64,000 nt of DNA from Owenia fusiformis (taxonomy: Eukaryota > Annelida > Polychaeta > Sabellida > Oweniidae). Positions 23,310 to 35,285 of this stretch are shown here, piece after piece. The position numbers and the translations under genes were made by a program. Each line of letters begins with the position of its first letter. The first letter of the stretch is position 1. Under the pieces are notes generated by a model. It saw only the letters and a list, made by a program, of their open reading frames with translations, did no database searches and had not been told where the DNA came from. Where the stretch lies: NCBI GenBank assembly GCA_903813345.2, contig CAIIXF020000003.1:16632931-16696930 (forward strand), given 5' to 3'.

Positions 23310-25396
23310 GTGCATGTAACATCTTGAGATGGCCAGATATTGAAGGTACATGTAATATATATGTCTAAGTACTGGCGAAGTTATATGAATATCAAGCCTC
23401 TATATAACTAGAAATAATTGGGTAGAGCGCGGGGGGGGGGGGCAGGCAACATGGGCTTGATGAGATTATTTGTTCTCTTTATCTTTTTTTAATAAATGTT
23501 TTGAGTGTTCATCTATATTCAACTTTCGAAATGTATTTTTATAAATGCTAAAATGCTAATATCCTGTTTGCATGTACCATGTGATCAACATACTGACAAA
23601 ACACATTTTACATAGATTCAACTTTAAATTGATAAAAGATGTTGTACTGCTTTATGTATGGCCAGCTCATGTACTCTGACAAGAGGGAATACCTTAACGT
23701 TATAAAAAAATAAAAAAAATATTTCACTCTAATTATGCAAGATCTGGGAATGGGCTATCAATGGCTTCAAAGATTCGGAGAACAAAACATACATTTTATG
23801 TAAATAATCATTAAGATTATAATTGCTACATTAGAAAAAGATTCTCTTATATTCAAAGACTGAAGGGGATGCTTTACTTTAAAAAGCAAAATTAAATTAT
23901 TTGATGGATCATTTGTTTGTAAACATATACGAATGATCATTAAAATCTCATTTTTATTGAAAAATGGATTCAGAAAAGGAGTTGCCAATCAAAACAGTGT
24001 TTATAACACGTTTCCATAGCAACTGCATGGCGTCTGAATTATTTCTACCTCCAGATTTTGAACAAGTCGTTGCAAAATATGTTTACACAAAAGTGCTAAC
24101 CAATTTACTGATCATGAACCCTGACTGACAGTTTAGTTATTTGTTCGCTAATTTAGATATACGGCATTCCTGGGTACAGTGTGTGCGATGCGATTCTGCA
24201 CGTAGGCCCCAATTATTGGTACATATTAATAGATCATGGAACAAATAACGAGTTGTTTTGCTAAACATATTCAGGTGGAAATCAGGTGTGAATTCTTTCT
24301 TGTTAAATATTTCCTTCAGATCGAGCTTAAATTAGACTTATAAATTCTCTAACAATTTAAAGTTCAGATTTTACTGGCTTTGAATGTTCTCTGCATGCGT
24401 GTCTTGTTCATTCCTCGCCATTTCATGCTTTTCTATTCTATTTTGCATTTTATACTTGATGACCTGAGTAAATTTTACTAATGGGTTATGGGTACTTGGA
24501 CATATGTTGTCGCGCTAATGATGTCTCGATCATTGACATCATTGATTGAGACGTCATTGATCGAGACATCATTATTGGATAGTATTTTTTTTCATTAATC
24601 AATCAACAATATCACACTGCTTTACCACATCTTGAATGTTTTAGATTTACACTCGGTGCTTTTATATAATTTTATATCATTTTAGTTATGGAGTTGAAAT
24701 ATAGCTACAGGGCAAGGAAGATTGACTCCCAGCATTATTTCACAATTTTACTTGACTGGCATGGAACAATTTGGTAATAAAATTACTTAATTGTTTATCT
24801 CCAGACCAAGTATTTAGTCGTGAGTACGTGTGGAACATTATGGCTATATTATTACCAAATTGGCGCATGCCTTTCAAATGAAGATCATGAAGGAATCCTG
24901 GCTGCTAATTCTCCTTGACTGCAGTCCATTGACAATTATTATGTAATGGCTGAAAGATCCGGTATTGCTGTACTCATAATTTTCGAATTATCAAAATTCT
25001 GAGACAGATACATAACATTTTCTTAGGGTTCCCAGGAGATTCAATTTGTGACAGAAATATCATTCATTCTGGACATTTCAATACATTCTTCAATAATGTC
25101 ACTGTAGTCCGTGCTGTGAATCGACTGCCTTCTATATCAGTCCCTCACCTATTAGATGGTTTGAAATACTCCTGCTTTCTATACATGTTTAGCTTATTCC
25201 ATGCTAATTTTATGCTATTCCACTCTATCTTGCATTTTAGACTACGGCAGTTTTCAGGGAAATCTAGTCTGGTAATTCCTAACAATTTAGATTGTTTATG
25301 TCATGCATTTATATTACATACTGATTTTAATATTATGCTATTCCTCTTTGACACTCAATGGCCCGAGTTCTATGAAATAAAATACTTATACGATAT
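23310..25396. other. AT-rich sequence with one small hairpin
   Basis: No gene could be supported. A G-run lies at about 23431-23442. A perfect 21-bp hairpin is listed separately at 24517-24573. Confidence 0.45.
24517..24573. repeat. Perfect 21-bp-arm hairpin
   Basis: AATGATGTCTCGATCATTGA(C) at 24517-24537 is exactly mirrored by (G)TCATTGATCGAGACATCATT at 24553-24573. The loop itself contains ATCATTGATTGAGACG, a diverged copy. Confidence 0.85.
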
Positions 25397-25539
25397 CCTA
25401 TGATTTTGAAGAATATCATTTTTATCTATGAGGTGATATTAATATCTGCATGAGAGAGCGAAGCGAACGATTCGCAAACGAGTGCATATATATCAATATC
25501 AACGAGTAAATTAAAATGATATTCTGAAAAAATTATAGG
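25397..25539. mobile_element. Foldback element with GAGCGAAGCGAACGA loop
   Basis: CCTATGATTTTGAAGAATAT and AAAATGATATTCTGAAAAAA with TTATAGG form arms. The inner TATCAATATC/GATATTAATATC words also pair. Confidence 0.7.
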
Positions 25540-25548
25540 ATGTTCTTA

Positions 25549-25826
25549 TTATCCTACACTTACTAGTTAGTGTACTTAATGTATAATATCATTAAAAATT
25601 AAATTCAATGTCAAATAGTCCAATTTGGCAGGAAATCAACAAGCGGAGTATATCATCACGATATTCTCCACATAATTGTTTTCCAGAGTATATCGTCACG
25701 ATATCCCCCGCATATTGGTTTTCCGGTGTATATTGTGGCGATATCCTCCGGTTATTCATTTTGCCAATAGATATCAATTTTATTTTTTAAAGTTTTTATA
25801 CATATAGTACACTAAGTGTAGGATAA
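25549..25826. mobile_element. MITE with TTATCCTACACT ends
   Basis: TTATCCTACACTTACTAGTT with AGTGTACT at 25549-25576 is mirrored by AGTACACTAAGTGTAGGATA at 25806-25825. The interior has three diverged GTATATYRTSRCGATATYCYC units, each roughly 45 bp. Confidence 0.8.
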
Positions 25827-25968
25827 GCTGGGTTATTTCGATATCATGTTAGTAATTGTATTTAACTACAATATTTTAAATACATGATAATTTAATTACA
25901 ATATATGAATTGAACAGCCAGCTACTAAGATGTGATTACCTAGCAAAGAATGGCTTTAAATAAAAGCA

Positions 25969-26103
25969 GTGATCTCCTCAGCATTATAAAACAAGTGGGC
26001 CCAGCATCCACCTGAGATACTGATAACCAATTTTGACCAATTTTGGTCTGAATTGTGAAATTGAGAATTTTGCATCCACTTGAGAAAAAATCCTGTGGAG
26101 ATT
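25969..26103. mobile_element. MITE with GTGATCTCC ends, copy 2
   Basis: GTGATCTCCTCAGCATTATA to AAAAATCCTGTGGAGAT, a deleted relative of 3150-3343 with the same internal TTTTGGTCTGAATTGTGAAA. Confidence 0.75.
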
Positions 26104-26309
26104 AGTGAAAAGTATAACTAACTCCCAGGCCTCAGTCCATGATATAAGTCAACATGATGATGTTTATTCCATCGGAATTTACTAAGTAAATGAAACACAG
26201 ATCAATGCTTTAAGATTGATTATGATTATATTGAACAATGGAAAACACCAACAACCTTAGAATAATTGATTGAATATCTGAGACCTCAAATACAAAAATT
26301 GATAGAGTG
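26104..26309. other. Unique AT-rich sequence
   Basis: Nothing recognised. Confidence 0.4.
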
Positions 26310-26570
26310 CACCGACTACTTTCAGTATATTTGGTACAATATACAGTATATTTGGTACAATATATGTGACATTTACTACAATAAACAGTATGTTCGGTAT
26401 AATGTCCATATACTTGGCATTATATTCTTAATAATGTACAATAAATATTGTACAATTGTACACAGAATGTACAACTTACAATCTATACAAAATATAGATG
26501 TCTGGAACAATATATTATATAGTACAATATGTTTGATTGGTATATTTGGTACAATACTTAAGTAGAGTAT
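26310..26570. repeat. Degenerate tandem repeat of TATTTGGTACAATATA type
   Basis: The words CAGTATATTTGGTACAATAT and GTATGTTCGGTATAATGT recur every 20-35 bp with strong divergence. Confidence 0.65.
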
Positions 26571-27740
26571 AGAGTATGTTTAGTGCAATTTATACTATAT
26601 TTTGTACCATTTTTGTAGATATGTTTAAGGTTGTGTTTGGATATATATTTAGGGTTGTGTTCACAATATTAACAGTTTGATTTTCCAGAGAAATTAAAGT
26701 ACATGCAAATCAATGTTTAAATCAAAATTTTTCTACATTTGTCAACATTTGTACAACATTCTTTACTAAAATAAATCTATCCAATAATTAAGTATGTTTT
26801 AAGTATGAACATGTGTTTTTACTTGACTTGTTGATTAGAATTAGAGAAAACAGCACACATTATATTTCAATTTGTTTTTTTTCTTGTTTTTTCAATTTGT
26901 TTTACATACCATATGGTCTAAACCTTGAATCAAATTATTATTCTTTAACCTCTTGACTACCTGGAGTGACGAGAAAATCCGTCACAAAATGTTTCACTAA
27001 AATTGCTCTTATTTGAACAATTTTCATCCAATTTAAACAAAACTTGTTTTAGAATTTGTAGAAATGATCTCCGCGATCTGATTTTACTAAGTTGAGCATC
27101 TAAAGTTGTATATGAATGTAGTTAAATATCAAAAAGGTGGCAAAAATAAAAAATTCTCTGGTTTCAACCGATTTTAGAGACTGGGATTCAAGAGGTTAAT
27201 ATTAATGAATACTAAACAATCAAATTAAAATTAATATGTACTACCTTGGCCAATATATTATATCTACCCTCGTGACCTACAGCCCTCGGGCAGATATATT
27301 ATATTTCGGGATAATCCCAATATCCTGAACCTCATATAGGATAATAATAATTTCTTTATATTGTAATTTATATTTTCCATGTTGGTGTAAGTGTGGTAGG
27401 TGGTTTGAGATATACAGAGAGGGGAGGGTTATGAAAGACTTAATATCATACTTCTCTTCTTTGAAAATACACCCACTTTTCATCACCTGCAGAATGATAT
27501 ATAATCTTCGTATATTATGCATGAAAAGTATTGCTTATAATGACAGGGGTATCATATTATAAGATCCATTTCAGCATGAATGTCAATTAGATCTTATTTC
27601 TTATTACATATTAGGTTGTTCTGCTATCCGAAATATATTCCATCAATGTGTGACAAATGAAGGCAGGATGATTATACGTGTTCTTCACACTTATAATGTA
27701 TAAACCAATATATCTTAAATATAGACTTAAAAATCATATA
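26571..27740. other. AT-rich sequence without recognised genes
   Basis: Nothing could be supported. Confidence 0.45.
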
Positions 27741-27742
27741 TA

Positions 27743-28329
27743 CAGGGTGGGCCAAAAAAAACAATACCCAATTTTAAAGATGAATGATTCCTATGATGCA
27801 TGTTAAACCATGCCATGTATTATTTACCATTTTAAAGATAAATCATTTCCGAACAATATTACACTATCCAATTGAAAAACTGCTGGTTTCTTGTAGAGTT
27901 AGACGCTAAAATTGAAACCAGGGGTGCCACAAGCGGCCAAAAAGAAAAATTACCAAATTTCCCTCCACATTGCAGTCACAGCTCCACTCAATATGGTTGA
28001 CTGAATCATCATACATTTATTTAAGAGTATTAATTGATAATTAATTAAAAAGGTATAAGTATTATTGGTGAATTTTGTACTAGACTTGTATAGATGTACC
28101 TCTTTTGTAGGTGCCAGAGTTAAAATTTCCCTCCATTTTCTACAATTTGGAAATCTGCAGAGAATCTTTTTTTGGTTGCTCGTGACACCCCGGTGGTCAG
28201 TTTTAGCCTCTAACTCCCAATGAAAACTATAGTTTTTCAATCAAATGGTGTCATATTGTTAGAAAATGATTTATCTTTAAAATGATATATCATCCTTTGA
28301 CTTCGGTATCATTCTTTTGGCCCACGCTG
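27743..28329. mobile_element. Mariner/Tc1-like non-autonomous element with long inverted ends
   Basis: A 587-bp element bounded by TA on each side (27741-27742 and 28330-28331), the usual target duplication of Tc1/mariner elements. The ends are CAGGGTGGGCCAAAA and TTTTGGCCCACGCTG. Similarity between the ends continues inward for about 200 bp (TTTAAAGATAAATCATTTC, TAAAATTGAAACCAGGGGTG against their mirrored forms). No transposase remains; the minus-strand frame inside is arm sequence. Confidence 0.85.
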
Positions 28330-29661
28330 TAGATAAGCGAAGGGATGGCTCTGGGAATTTGTCATAATAAAGCTCAATAAAAAAAAATTAAAAGAAAAAA
28401 TTCCAATTTTATTAATTATTCTGGGAAAGAAAGGCACAACTATTCCCTTTAAAAGCTGATGGAATTGATATCGCCAAGACATGAGTCATTTGCTTATCCA
28501 CCTACCACCCCATGTATAAGAGGATAAAGCCAATCAAATGCAGCCTTTTCGTTGGATCAGAAACTGACTGTCAAGCCAGGGAGGGGCAGCATTCTATTTG
28601 AAAATTCATTTGGACCTACTTTTAGAATTTCAGGTCTATACTAATAAAAATTGGGTCACCTTTTCAAAAAGTGAATCCTTTTTTCCTCAGATCTGGTAGA
28701 AGCTTCGTGCCTCAACTCTCAGACATTATGGACGTTTGATGAAGCAATAAGATAAGGATAAACAGAAACATCAGTGATGGCACTTCATCCAACCAAACTA
28801 CTCATTTACCAATATACCAACAGCCTCATTTCAAAGGGCAACATAATGAAATCTTTACCAAAGCATGAGAACAGGCCTCGCAAGGCGGTGATAATATCTA
28901 ATAAATTAAGCTCAATATAAAAATTGTCCTTAACTAATTATTAATTTTCCATCCAATATCTCCCTCATTGATTCTATTACTGTAATATACCTTACATTAA
29001 TTATGTTGTTGATTCTGGTTCAATCAAATAAAGAGATTATCTGTAGATGAGATAGATTAAAAGTGCATATAAAAAGATGAAATGGGACTTATTCAATGTC
29101 CATAAGTGACCCTATATAACTCAAGCAGGTTGAAGTATTTCGATTTCCTTTTGTACTTAGAACAGTGCAGTAAAACTGATCAAATTGAATACTACTGCCA
29201 CTGAGTTGTGTTCTTGGCGGAGGAGTTTAAATACCGTCTTAAAATAGTTAACATTACTATTTGGCAATATTTTACTAGGTGAATTTGCCATTTCAAAGTT
29301 TATATTTGTGACCCATATGTTACACACAAAATGGTGGCCTGGCATGACAATATATCCCGTTGCTGATATAAGAAAATCTGCATCTTTAAACTGGTTAAAG
29401 TAAACAGTTAGGACTCAGTGTTCATATATGAACAAGATGAAGAGTGATGATAAACTTCAGTCTTTGAACAATGTTAGTGATGTTGCCATTTGAATATTTA
29501 CTTTGATTTTCTATTGCATCGTTAAAACAACATTTCCTCACAGTGATAAGGAAACAAGAAATTGAAAAGAGTTTTCAATTAATCATTGCTTAAATGCTTT
29601 ACAACTTCCTTGCTGAGGGGTGATTGATTATTCAAGTGAATTTCTTTGATAATTATTATTA
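28330..29661. other. AT-rich sequence without recognised genes
   Basis: Nothing could be supported. Confidence 0.45.
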
Positions 29662-29745
29662 CAGGGTGACACACAAAAAATGACACCCATCCACTTAGAA
29701 TGTTGCATTACTTTTTTGTTTGCGAGATATCTAGTTGAGCTAGTC
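29662..29745. mobile_element. Solo end of a mariner/Tc1-like element
   Basis: TACAGGGTGACACACAAAAA with ATGACACCC resembles a CAGGGTG-type terminus following TA. No mirrored partner is seen before the minisatellite at 29750. Confidence 0.4.
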
Positions 29746-29749
29746 ATCA

Positions 29750-30390
29750 AATGCCATTCTAAAGTGCACAATGCCATTCTGAAGTGAAACAAGGCTATTC
29801 CAGTAAAGCAATGCCATTCTGAAGTGAAACAAGGCTATTCTGAAGTGAAACAAGACTATTCCAGTAAAACAATGCCATTCTAAAGTGCACAATGCCATTC
29901 TGAAGTGAAACAAGGTTATTCCAGTAAAACAATGCCATTCTGAAGTGAAACAAGGCTATTCTGAAGTGAAACAAGGTTATTCCAGTAAAACAATGCCATT
30001 CTGAAGTGCACAATGCCATTCTGAAGTGAAACAAGGCTATTCTAGTAAAACAATGCCATTCTAAAGTGCACAATACCATTCTGAAGTGAAACAAGGCTAT
30101 TCCAGTAAAACAATGCCATTCTGAAGTGAAACAAGGCTATTCTGAAGTGAAACAAGGTTATTCCAGTAAAACAATGCCATTCTGAAGTGCACAATGCCAT
30201 TCTGAAGTGAAACAAGGCTATTCTAGTAAAACAATGCCATTCTGAAGTGCACAATGTCATTCTGAAGTGAAACAAGGCTATTCCAGTAAAACAATGCCAT
30301 TCTGAAGTGCACAATGCCATTCTAAAATGAAACAAGCTTCCAAAGTGACAAAATGCTATTCTAAAAGGAGACAAAGCTTTTTTAAAAGTG
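29750..30390. repeat. Minisatellite of CCATTCTGAAGTGMAACAAGG type
   Basis: Short units of 19-21 bp (AATGCCATTCTGAAGTGCAC, AATGCCATTCTGAAGTGAAA, CAAGGCTATTCCAGTAAAAC) combine into a higher-order unit of roughly 60-120 bp. The minus-strand open frames FHFRMALCTSEWHCFTG are repeat translations. Confidence 0.93.
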
Positions 30391-31109
30391 AAGCAAAAGC
30401 ATCGAAAAAAACACATCTTAAAATGTAAGCCGGAACACACCAAATTCAAATCATGAATTGCAATCTGACTCCAAAATCTGAATCTGCTCCAAACTGAATA
30501 GCCGTGAATGTGATTTATTTTACAAGTTTCTTCTTATCTCATTTCATATATAGATCGCTTATAAAAGCTAAGTAGAGTCCTCCGACCATATGGGAATAAG
30601 AAAAACTGATTACTCGGAAATGGAACACTTATTAAGAAAAAGGTTAATTTTAAATATGATACCCAAATATGATATGATAAATTGCTTATAAAGAAAGGTA
30701 CTTTAATCTTTCAGAATATAGTTGCTACTTGCAGTGCACATGGTACATTTATTCTAATCATAATACAGATCCTAGAATAACGTTTCAACGTGGCACCTTT
30801 TAATTTTGCACAATTTTGAGTTTCTAGAAATGCCGTACAATTCATTCATCAGTGAATAACTTTCACATAATTTACACTTTTCTCAAAGAGTATGTTTCAG
30901 TACAACACCTGGGTTAATAAGTGTCACCAAAAGGATTTCAATTTTTTGCCTGCATTATTCTATAAAATCTGTGATCGTATAACAGTATTAGGTAATGCTA
31001 ATGACAATGTCACATTTTGTGAAGAATGATTCTTGATTTTCTGAAAAAATTCAAGATAAAGCGCACCTGAGATTAACATTCTAAAATTAAGTTTCATGAG
31101 TTAAAAAAG
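30391..31109. other. AT-rich sequence without recognised genes
   Basis: Nothing could be supported. Confidence 0.45.
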
Positions 31110-31503
31110 TTACCTTGTTACTAAGAGGAGGGAAAGCCCCAGAGTTTAAAGATGACAGACATAATTACCTCTCTTGCTTACCACCTTCGTTCGTTCGAAT
31201 TTTCATCGGCTAGTTATCAAATACTACACTTCGATGGGATGTTTTAATTGATATAGGCATATTCTGTACACCTTTCTTTATCTTGATGTGAAATGAGAAG
31301 CTATGATATTGGTTAACACGCCAGAAATGAACATAATATTATTCGAAGCGTATTTCGAAAATTTTGAAACCACCATTGATGACGTCATTTGTTTGTCGAC
31401 TTTTGACCAATCAGGGACAATGTCATCTCAATACAGATTTACGTTATAAGCGTATGTCATCTTTGAACCCTGGTGTTTCTCCCCCTCTGCTTGTTACTGT
31501 AAC
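31110..31503. mobile_element. MITE with GTTAC..AAGAGGAGGGAAA ends, copy 1
   Basis: GTTACCTTGTTACTAAGAGG through GAGTTTAAAGATGAC is mirrored by GTCATCTTTGAACCCTGGTG through TTGTTACTGTAAC, giving ends of about 48 bp. The interior GATGGGATGTTTTAATTG and AATTTTGAAACCACCATT are shared with 34453-34782. Confidence 0.8.
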
Positions 31504-32023
31504 AACATTTAAAAAAAATCATTTTTCACCAACCCTTACCGACTAATCAGAAGTTATCAATGTCTTTAAATGAATGATTATTTGCAAAACAATTTTGTAT
31601 GGATCCACATACATGAATATCACAGCCTAAGAACTTGGATTTAAGTTGCAAGGTGACAAGAAAAAAAAAAAGAAGGACTGACCTATATTTGAGGCAGCCT
31701 AGTTTTTGGAACACCTCAGTCTTTAATAGCCATCTTTATCAGACAGCATTACTTGTTTCTATTAGTAGCCCATAGAGTTTAGACCATTTGAGGGATTTAT
31801 TTTTATTAGAGGTCAGTATATAACTGTCATTATTTCTCATTATGTATCCATTTGCGAAATGAAAATAATTTGGAAACATACCTTAAAGGACATAAGGCTG
31901 CAAAATAAATATGACTAAATATTCATCTAGAAGATCTATTCCTTAATTGTATATTTAATTGAAGAATATGTTTCTTTTATTTTTGCTTTTTTGGAACATA
32001 TCACCAAAGTTACACATTATATA
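31504..32023. other. AT-rich sequence without recognised genes
   Basis: Nothing could be supported. Confidence 0.4.
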
Positions 32024-32206
32024 CAGTAAAACCTATCCGAACACATATCTAGTCTGAAAACCTTTAAATGTAAAAACTTTTGTTATCCCATTATTAAATC
32101 TGCAATAAAGTTCCATGTTTAAAATTAAACTTTGAAATGTGAACACTTGTCAAACTGAACACTTCTGGCCTATCCCAATGGTGTTCGGATTAGACAGGTT
32201 TTATTG
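32024..32206. mobile_element. CAGTAAAACC-type MITE
   Basis: A 183-bp element flanked by TA on both sides. Its ends are CAGTAAAACCTATCCGAACA and TGTTCGGATTAGACAGGTTT then TATTG. Such ends are typical of Tc1/mariner/pogo-derived MITEs. Confidence 0.85.
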
Positions 32207-32916
32207 TAATGTGTTATAATGTATTCATTTTTGGAAAAATAAAATAAAAATTAACTTTACATATAGCAAGGTATTTAGGCCATTGTAAGTGCAAAAATTC
32301 TTAGTCTTTTATATATCTATAGTACTAAATTCAGTTTTCCCCATATACATGTACACCATCTTGTTGAAGATGCAATAAGTGATAAGCAAGCAATGTTTAA
32401 GTAACATCGAATCTGATAAATATTCATCCGCAATTAAATTCAGCTCATCGAAAGATTTGATAATGTACAGAAGCACTCAGGCTTTTATAGACTCCCAATG
32501 GTCATGCAATTTATGGCATCAACATCAAAGATGGATAAATGTCTCATTTAAGACATGATAGAAGTCAATCAAGCATGCGATACCAGTTAATCATTGTTAT
32601 AATACTATCTGATCATCGCACAAAGCATCTTTGCTCACTCGGCTCCAAAAGGATCTTTGATCACTCGGCTCCATCAGTTGCCATAGTATATTAAGTGCAA
32701 CATTCATAACAATCTACTCATAGAAACAAAGTGAAGAACCAGCGAGCGTGTGAAGATCATACAAAAGTGCATTGTACCAAAAGGAAATACAGTGCTATAA
32801 TAGGTCTTCTGAGTACAGTAGCTTTAAGTGCGATGAGATGTACTTGCGCAAAATTAAGAACATTATCCTTAATAAGATATGATTAAAGTAGACTTACAAA
32901 ACCCATCTTTAAGTAT
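32207..32916. other. AT-rich sequence without recognised genes
   Basis: A near-exact short direct repeat GATCTTTGATCACTCGGCTCC occurs at about 32625-32675. Otherwise nothing was seen. Confidence 0.4.
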
Positions 32917-33670
32917 ATGACATTAATAAAGCACTTTAACTACATGACATTAACAAAGCACTTTAACTACATGACATCAACACAACACTTTAACTGCATG
33001 ATATCAACACAGCACTTTTACTACAGGACATCAACACAGCACTTTAACTACATGACATTAACAAAGCACTTTAACTACATGACATCAACACAACACTTTA
33101 ACTGCATGATATCAACACAGCACTTTTACTACAGGACATCAACACAGCACTTTAACTACAGGACATTTACACAGCACTTTAACTACATGACATCAACACA
33201 GCACCTTAACTACATGTCAACAATGAAGCACTTTAAGTACATGCTATTAATAAAGCACTTTAACACAGCACCTTAACTACATGTCAAAAATGAAGCACTT
33301 TAAGTACATGCTATCAACACAGCATCTTAACTACAGGACATTAACACAGCACTTTAACTATATGACATCAAGAAAGCACTTTAACTACATGTTAATAATG
33401 AAGCATTTTAAGTATATGCTATTAATAAAGCACTTTAAGTACATGACATTAATAAAGCACTTTAACTACATGATATTAATAAAGCACTTTAACTACATGA
33501 CATCAACACAGCACTTTAACTACATCACATCGACACAGCACTTTAAATACATCACATCAACACAGCACTTTAACTACATGTCAATATAATAAAGCACTTT
33601 GAATACCTGACATTAATAAAGCACTTTAACTTCATGACATTACCACATGATATCAATGCAGCACTTAATT
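32917..33670. repeat. 24-bp minisatellite of ACATGACATTAATAAAGCACTTTAACT type
   Basis: About 30 tandem units of 24 bp with subtypes (TAATAAAGC, CAACACAGC, ATGAAGC). As 24 is divisible by three, long open frames encoding an 8-residue repeat (MTSTQHFNY-like) result. They are bounded by in-array stops and have no further support as genes. Confidence 0.93.
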
Positions 33671-34094
33671 ACAGGACACCAATGCTGCAATTCATATTTT
33701 TTTAAATGATTACAATGTACAAAACAAGACACTCTATAATGTTCTTCTTAACCATGTTATTAAATATGTAATGGTAACCATGGCGATTTAGGCTCAGGAA
33801 GATTTTATATGACAGTATTTCAGTAATCTTGTGCTGATTAAGAGAAATTGTCATTTTATACCCTAATAAAAAGAAACAATACGACGCTACATACCAATAA
33901 AGATCTATAGCTAGTGCTTACCTTAATTTAGCAGCTTTTAACCTTTACGACAGACAGGATTTTCCGATAAGGGAAAATAGAGGAAAGCCTATAGTGGGAT
34001 TATCCTTAATTAAGCAGACTCGCAAGGGGTTTTCTGAAGGATTTCTTCCTATTAAGAAATGCTTTGACATAAATTCATAGTATGTGTCCACACG
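33671..34094. other. AT-rich sequence without recognised genes
   Basis: Nothing could be supported. Confidence 0.4.
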
Positions 34095-34285
34095 AAGAGG
34101 TACTAATGACATAGGCAAGAGGTACTAATGACATAGGCAAGAGGTACATGTATATGACATAGGCACGAGGTACTAATGACATAGGGATGAGGTAATAATA
34201 ACATAGGCAAGAGGGAATGACATAGGCACAAGGTACTAATGACATAGGGATGAGGTAATAATGACATAGGCATGAGGTAATTAGC
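34095..34285. repeat. Minisatellite of GAGGTACTAATGACATAGGCAA type
   Basis: About eight units of 20-27 bp differing mainly in the AGGCAA/AGGGAT/AGGCAC words. Confidence 0.88.
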
Positions 34286-34452
34286 TTGTCAACTAATTAA
34301 CAAACCTTTTAAATAACAGTTTCATCTAATTAATACTATCCTTTTGGGGTGCAGGGTAATTACGGTATTAGAAAACCCAATCTACAGAAATGGAGTTATA
34401 AAATTAATGCAAAACAGGTTAGAAAACATAAAATAGAGCAAGGACAATGCAC

Positions 34453-34782
34453 TTTTCCACAAGAGGAGGGAAACGTTTGTTTTTCTAAATTTCCACCTAC
34501 CATCTAGTTTTTGTAAACTATACATAGATGGGATGTTTTAATTGGTGTCAACATATTTCTCACATCTCTCTTTGACTATAACATTTTCACGCAGAATAAA
34601 AATGCTGAAAATTAACATCAAATTATTCATAGCATTTTTGCAAAATTTTGAATCCACCATTTTGTATTAGCTCTTATGTCAGCTATGAGGTTCATCTCTA
34701 CAGTACATATATTTCCAATGAAGCTGAGGTCATCTTTGAACTCGGGATTAACTCCCTCCTCTTGGACAGTACACAAGTTACA
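34453..34782. mobile_element. MITE with AAGAGGAGGGAAA ends, copy 2
   Basis: A diverged copy of 31110-31503. It shares AGATGGGATGTTTTAATTGG, AAATTTTGAATCCACCATTT and the right end GTCATCTTTGAACTCGGGAT through ACAAGTTAC. Confidence 0.75.
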
Positions 34783-34914
34783 GGTTAACATGGTGTCCTA
34801 CGGATAATATAAGAGTAAGAACTATTGAAAATAGAAATAACTTGGTAATGAAACATTAATTAATGAGACACAGGACATGCAAATTATATGCCCCACAATA
34901 AATCAATAGAAATG

Positions 34915-35285
34915 ATAGGATTGTCGACCAATTAAAAAAAACCTTTTGTATCTTTGACGCATGACGTATAGAGGACATGAAATACATGACGCTACTCGAC
35001 CTACAATATTCACTGGACTGTAGTTAAAATTGGTTGGCTTGTCTACCAGTTAAAAAGCCCTTTGTGACTTTGACACATGACATTTGAGGACATGAAATAC
35101 ATAATGTTACTGACCTACAGTATTCACTGGACTCTAATTAAGATTGGTTGACTTGTCAACCAATTAAGAAGCCCTTTATAATTTTGACACATGATGTATG
35201 TAAAACCAAGGCCAAGAAGTAGGCGACATCTCGATCTACATTACTGACCTATGATTGAAAATGATTGGCTTGTTCACTTGAATTA
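34915..35285. repeat. Tandem repeat, about 115-125 bp unit, 3 copies
   Basis: The unit contains ATTGGTTGGCTTGTCTACCA, GTTAAAAAGCCCTTTGTGAC, TTTGACACATGACATTTGAG, ACATGAAATACATAATG and ACCTACAGTATTCACTGGAC. It restarts near 34918, 35028, 35144 and 35268. Confidence 0.85.

Noticed and set aside
27950-28240. Minus-strand 96-residue frame, possible transposase fragment
   Set aside because: It lies within the inverted ends of the mariner-like MITE and shows no DDE-type motif.
29795-30449. Minus-strand open frames with FHFRMALCTSEWHCFTG repeats
   Set aside because: Translation of the CCATTCTGAAGTG minisatellite. The Cys/His spacing is a repeat artefact, not a zinc-finger pattern.
32917-33589. Two long plus-strand open frames encoding an 8-residue repeat (MTSTQHFNY-like)
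   Set aside because: They are translations of a 24-bp minisatellite whose period is a multiple of three. There is no domain, signal peptide or splice context, and array stops bound the frames.
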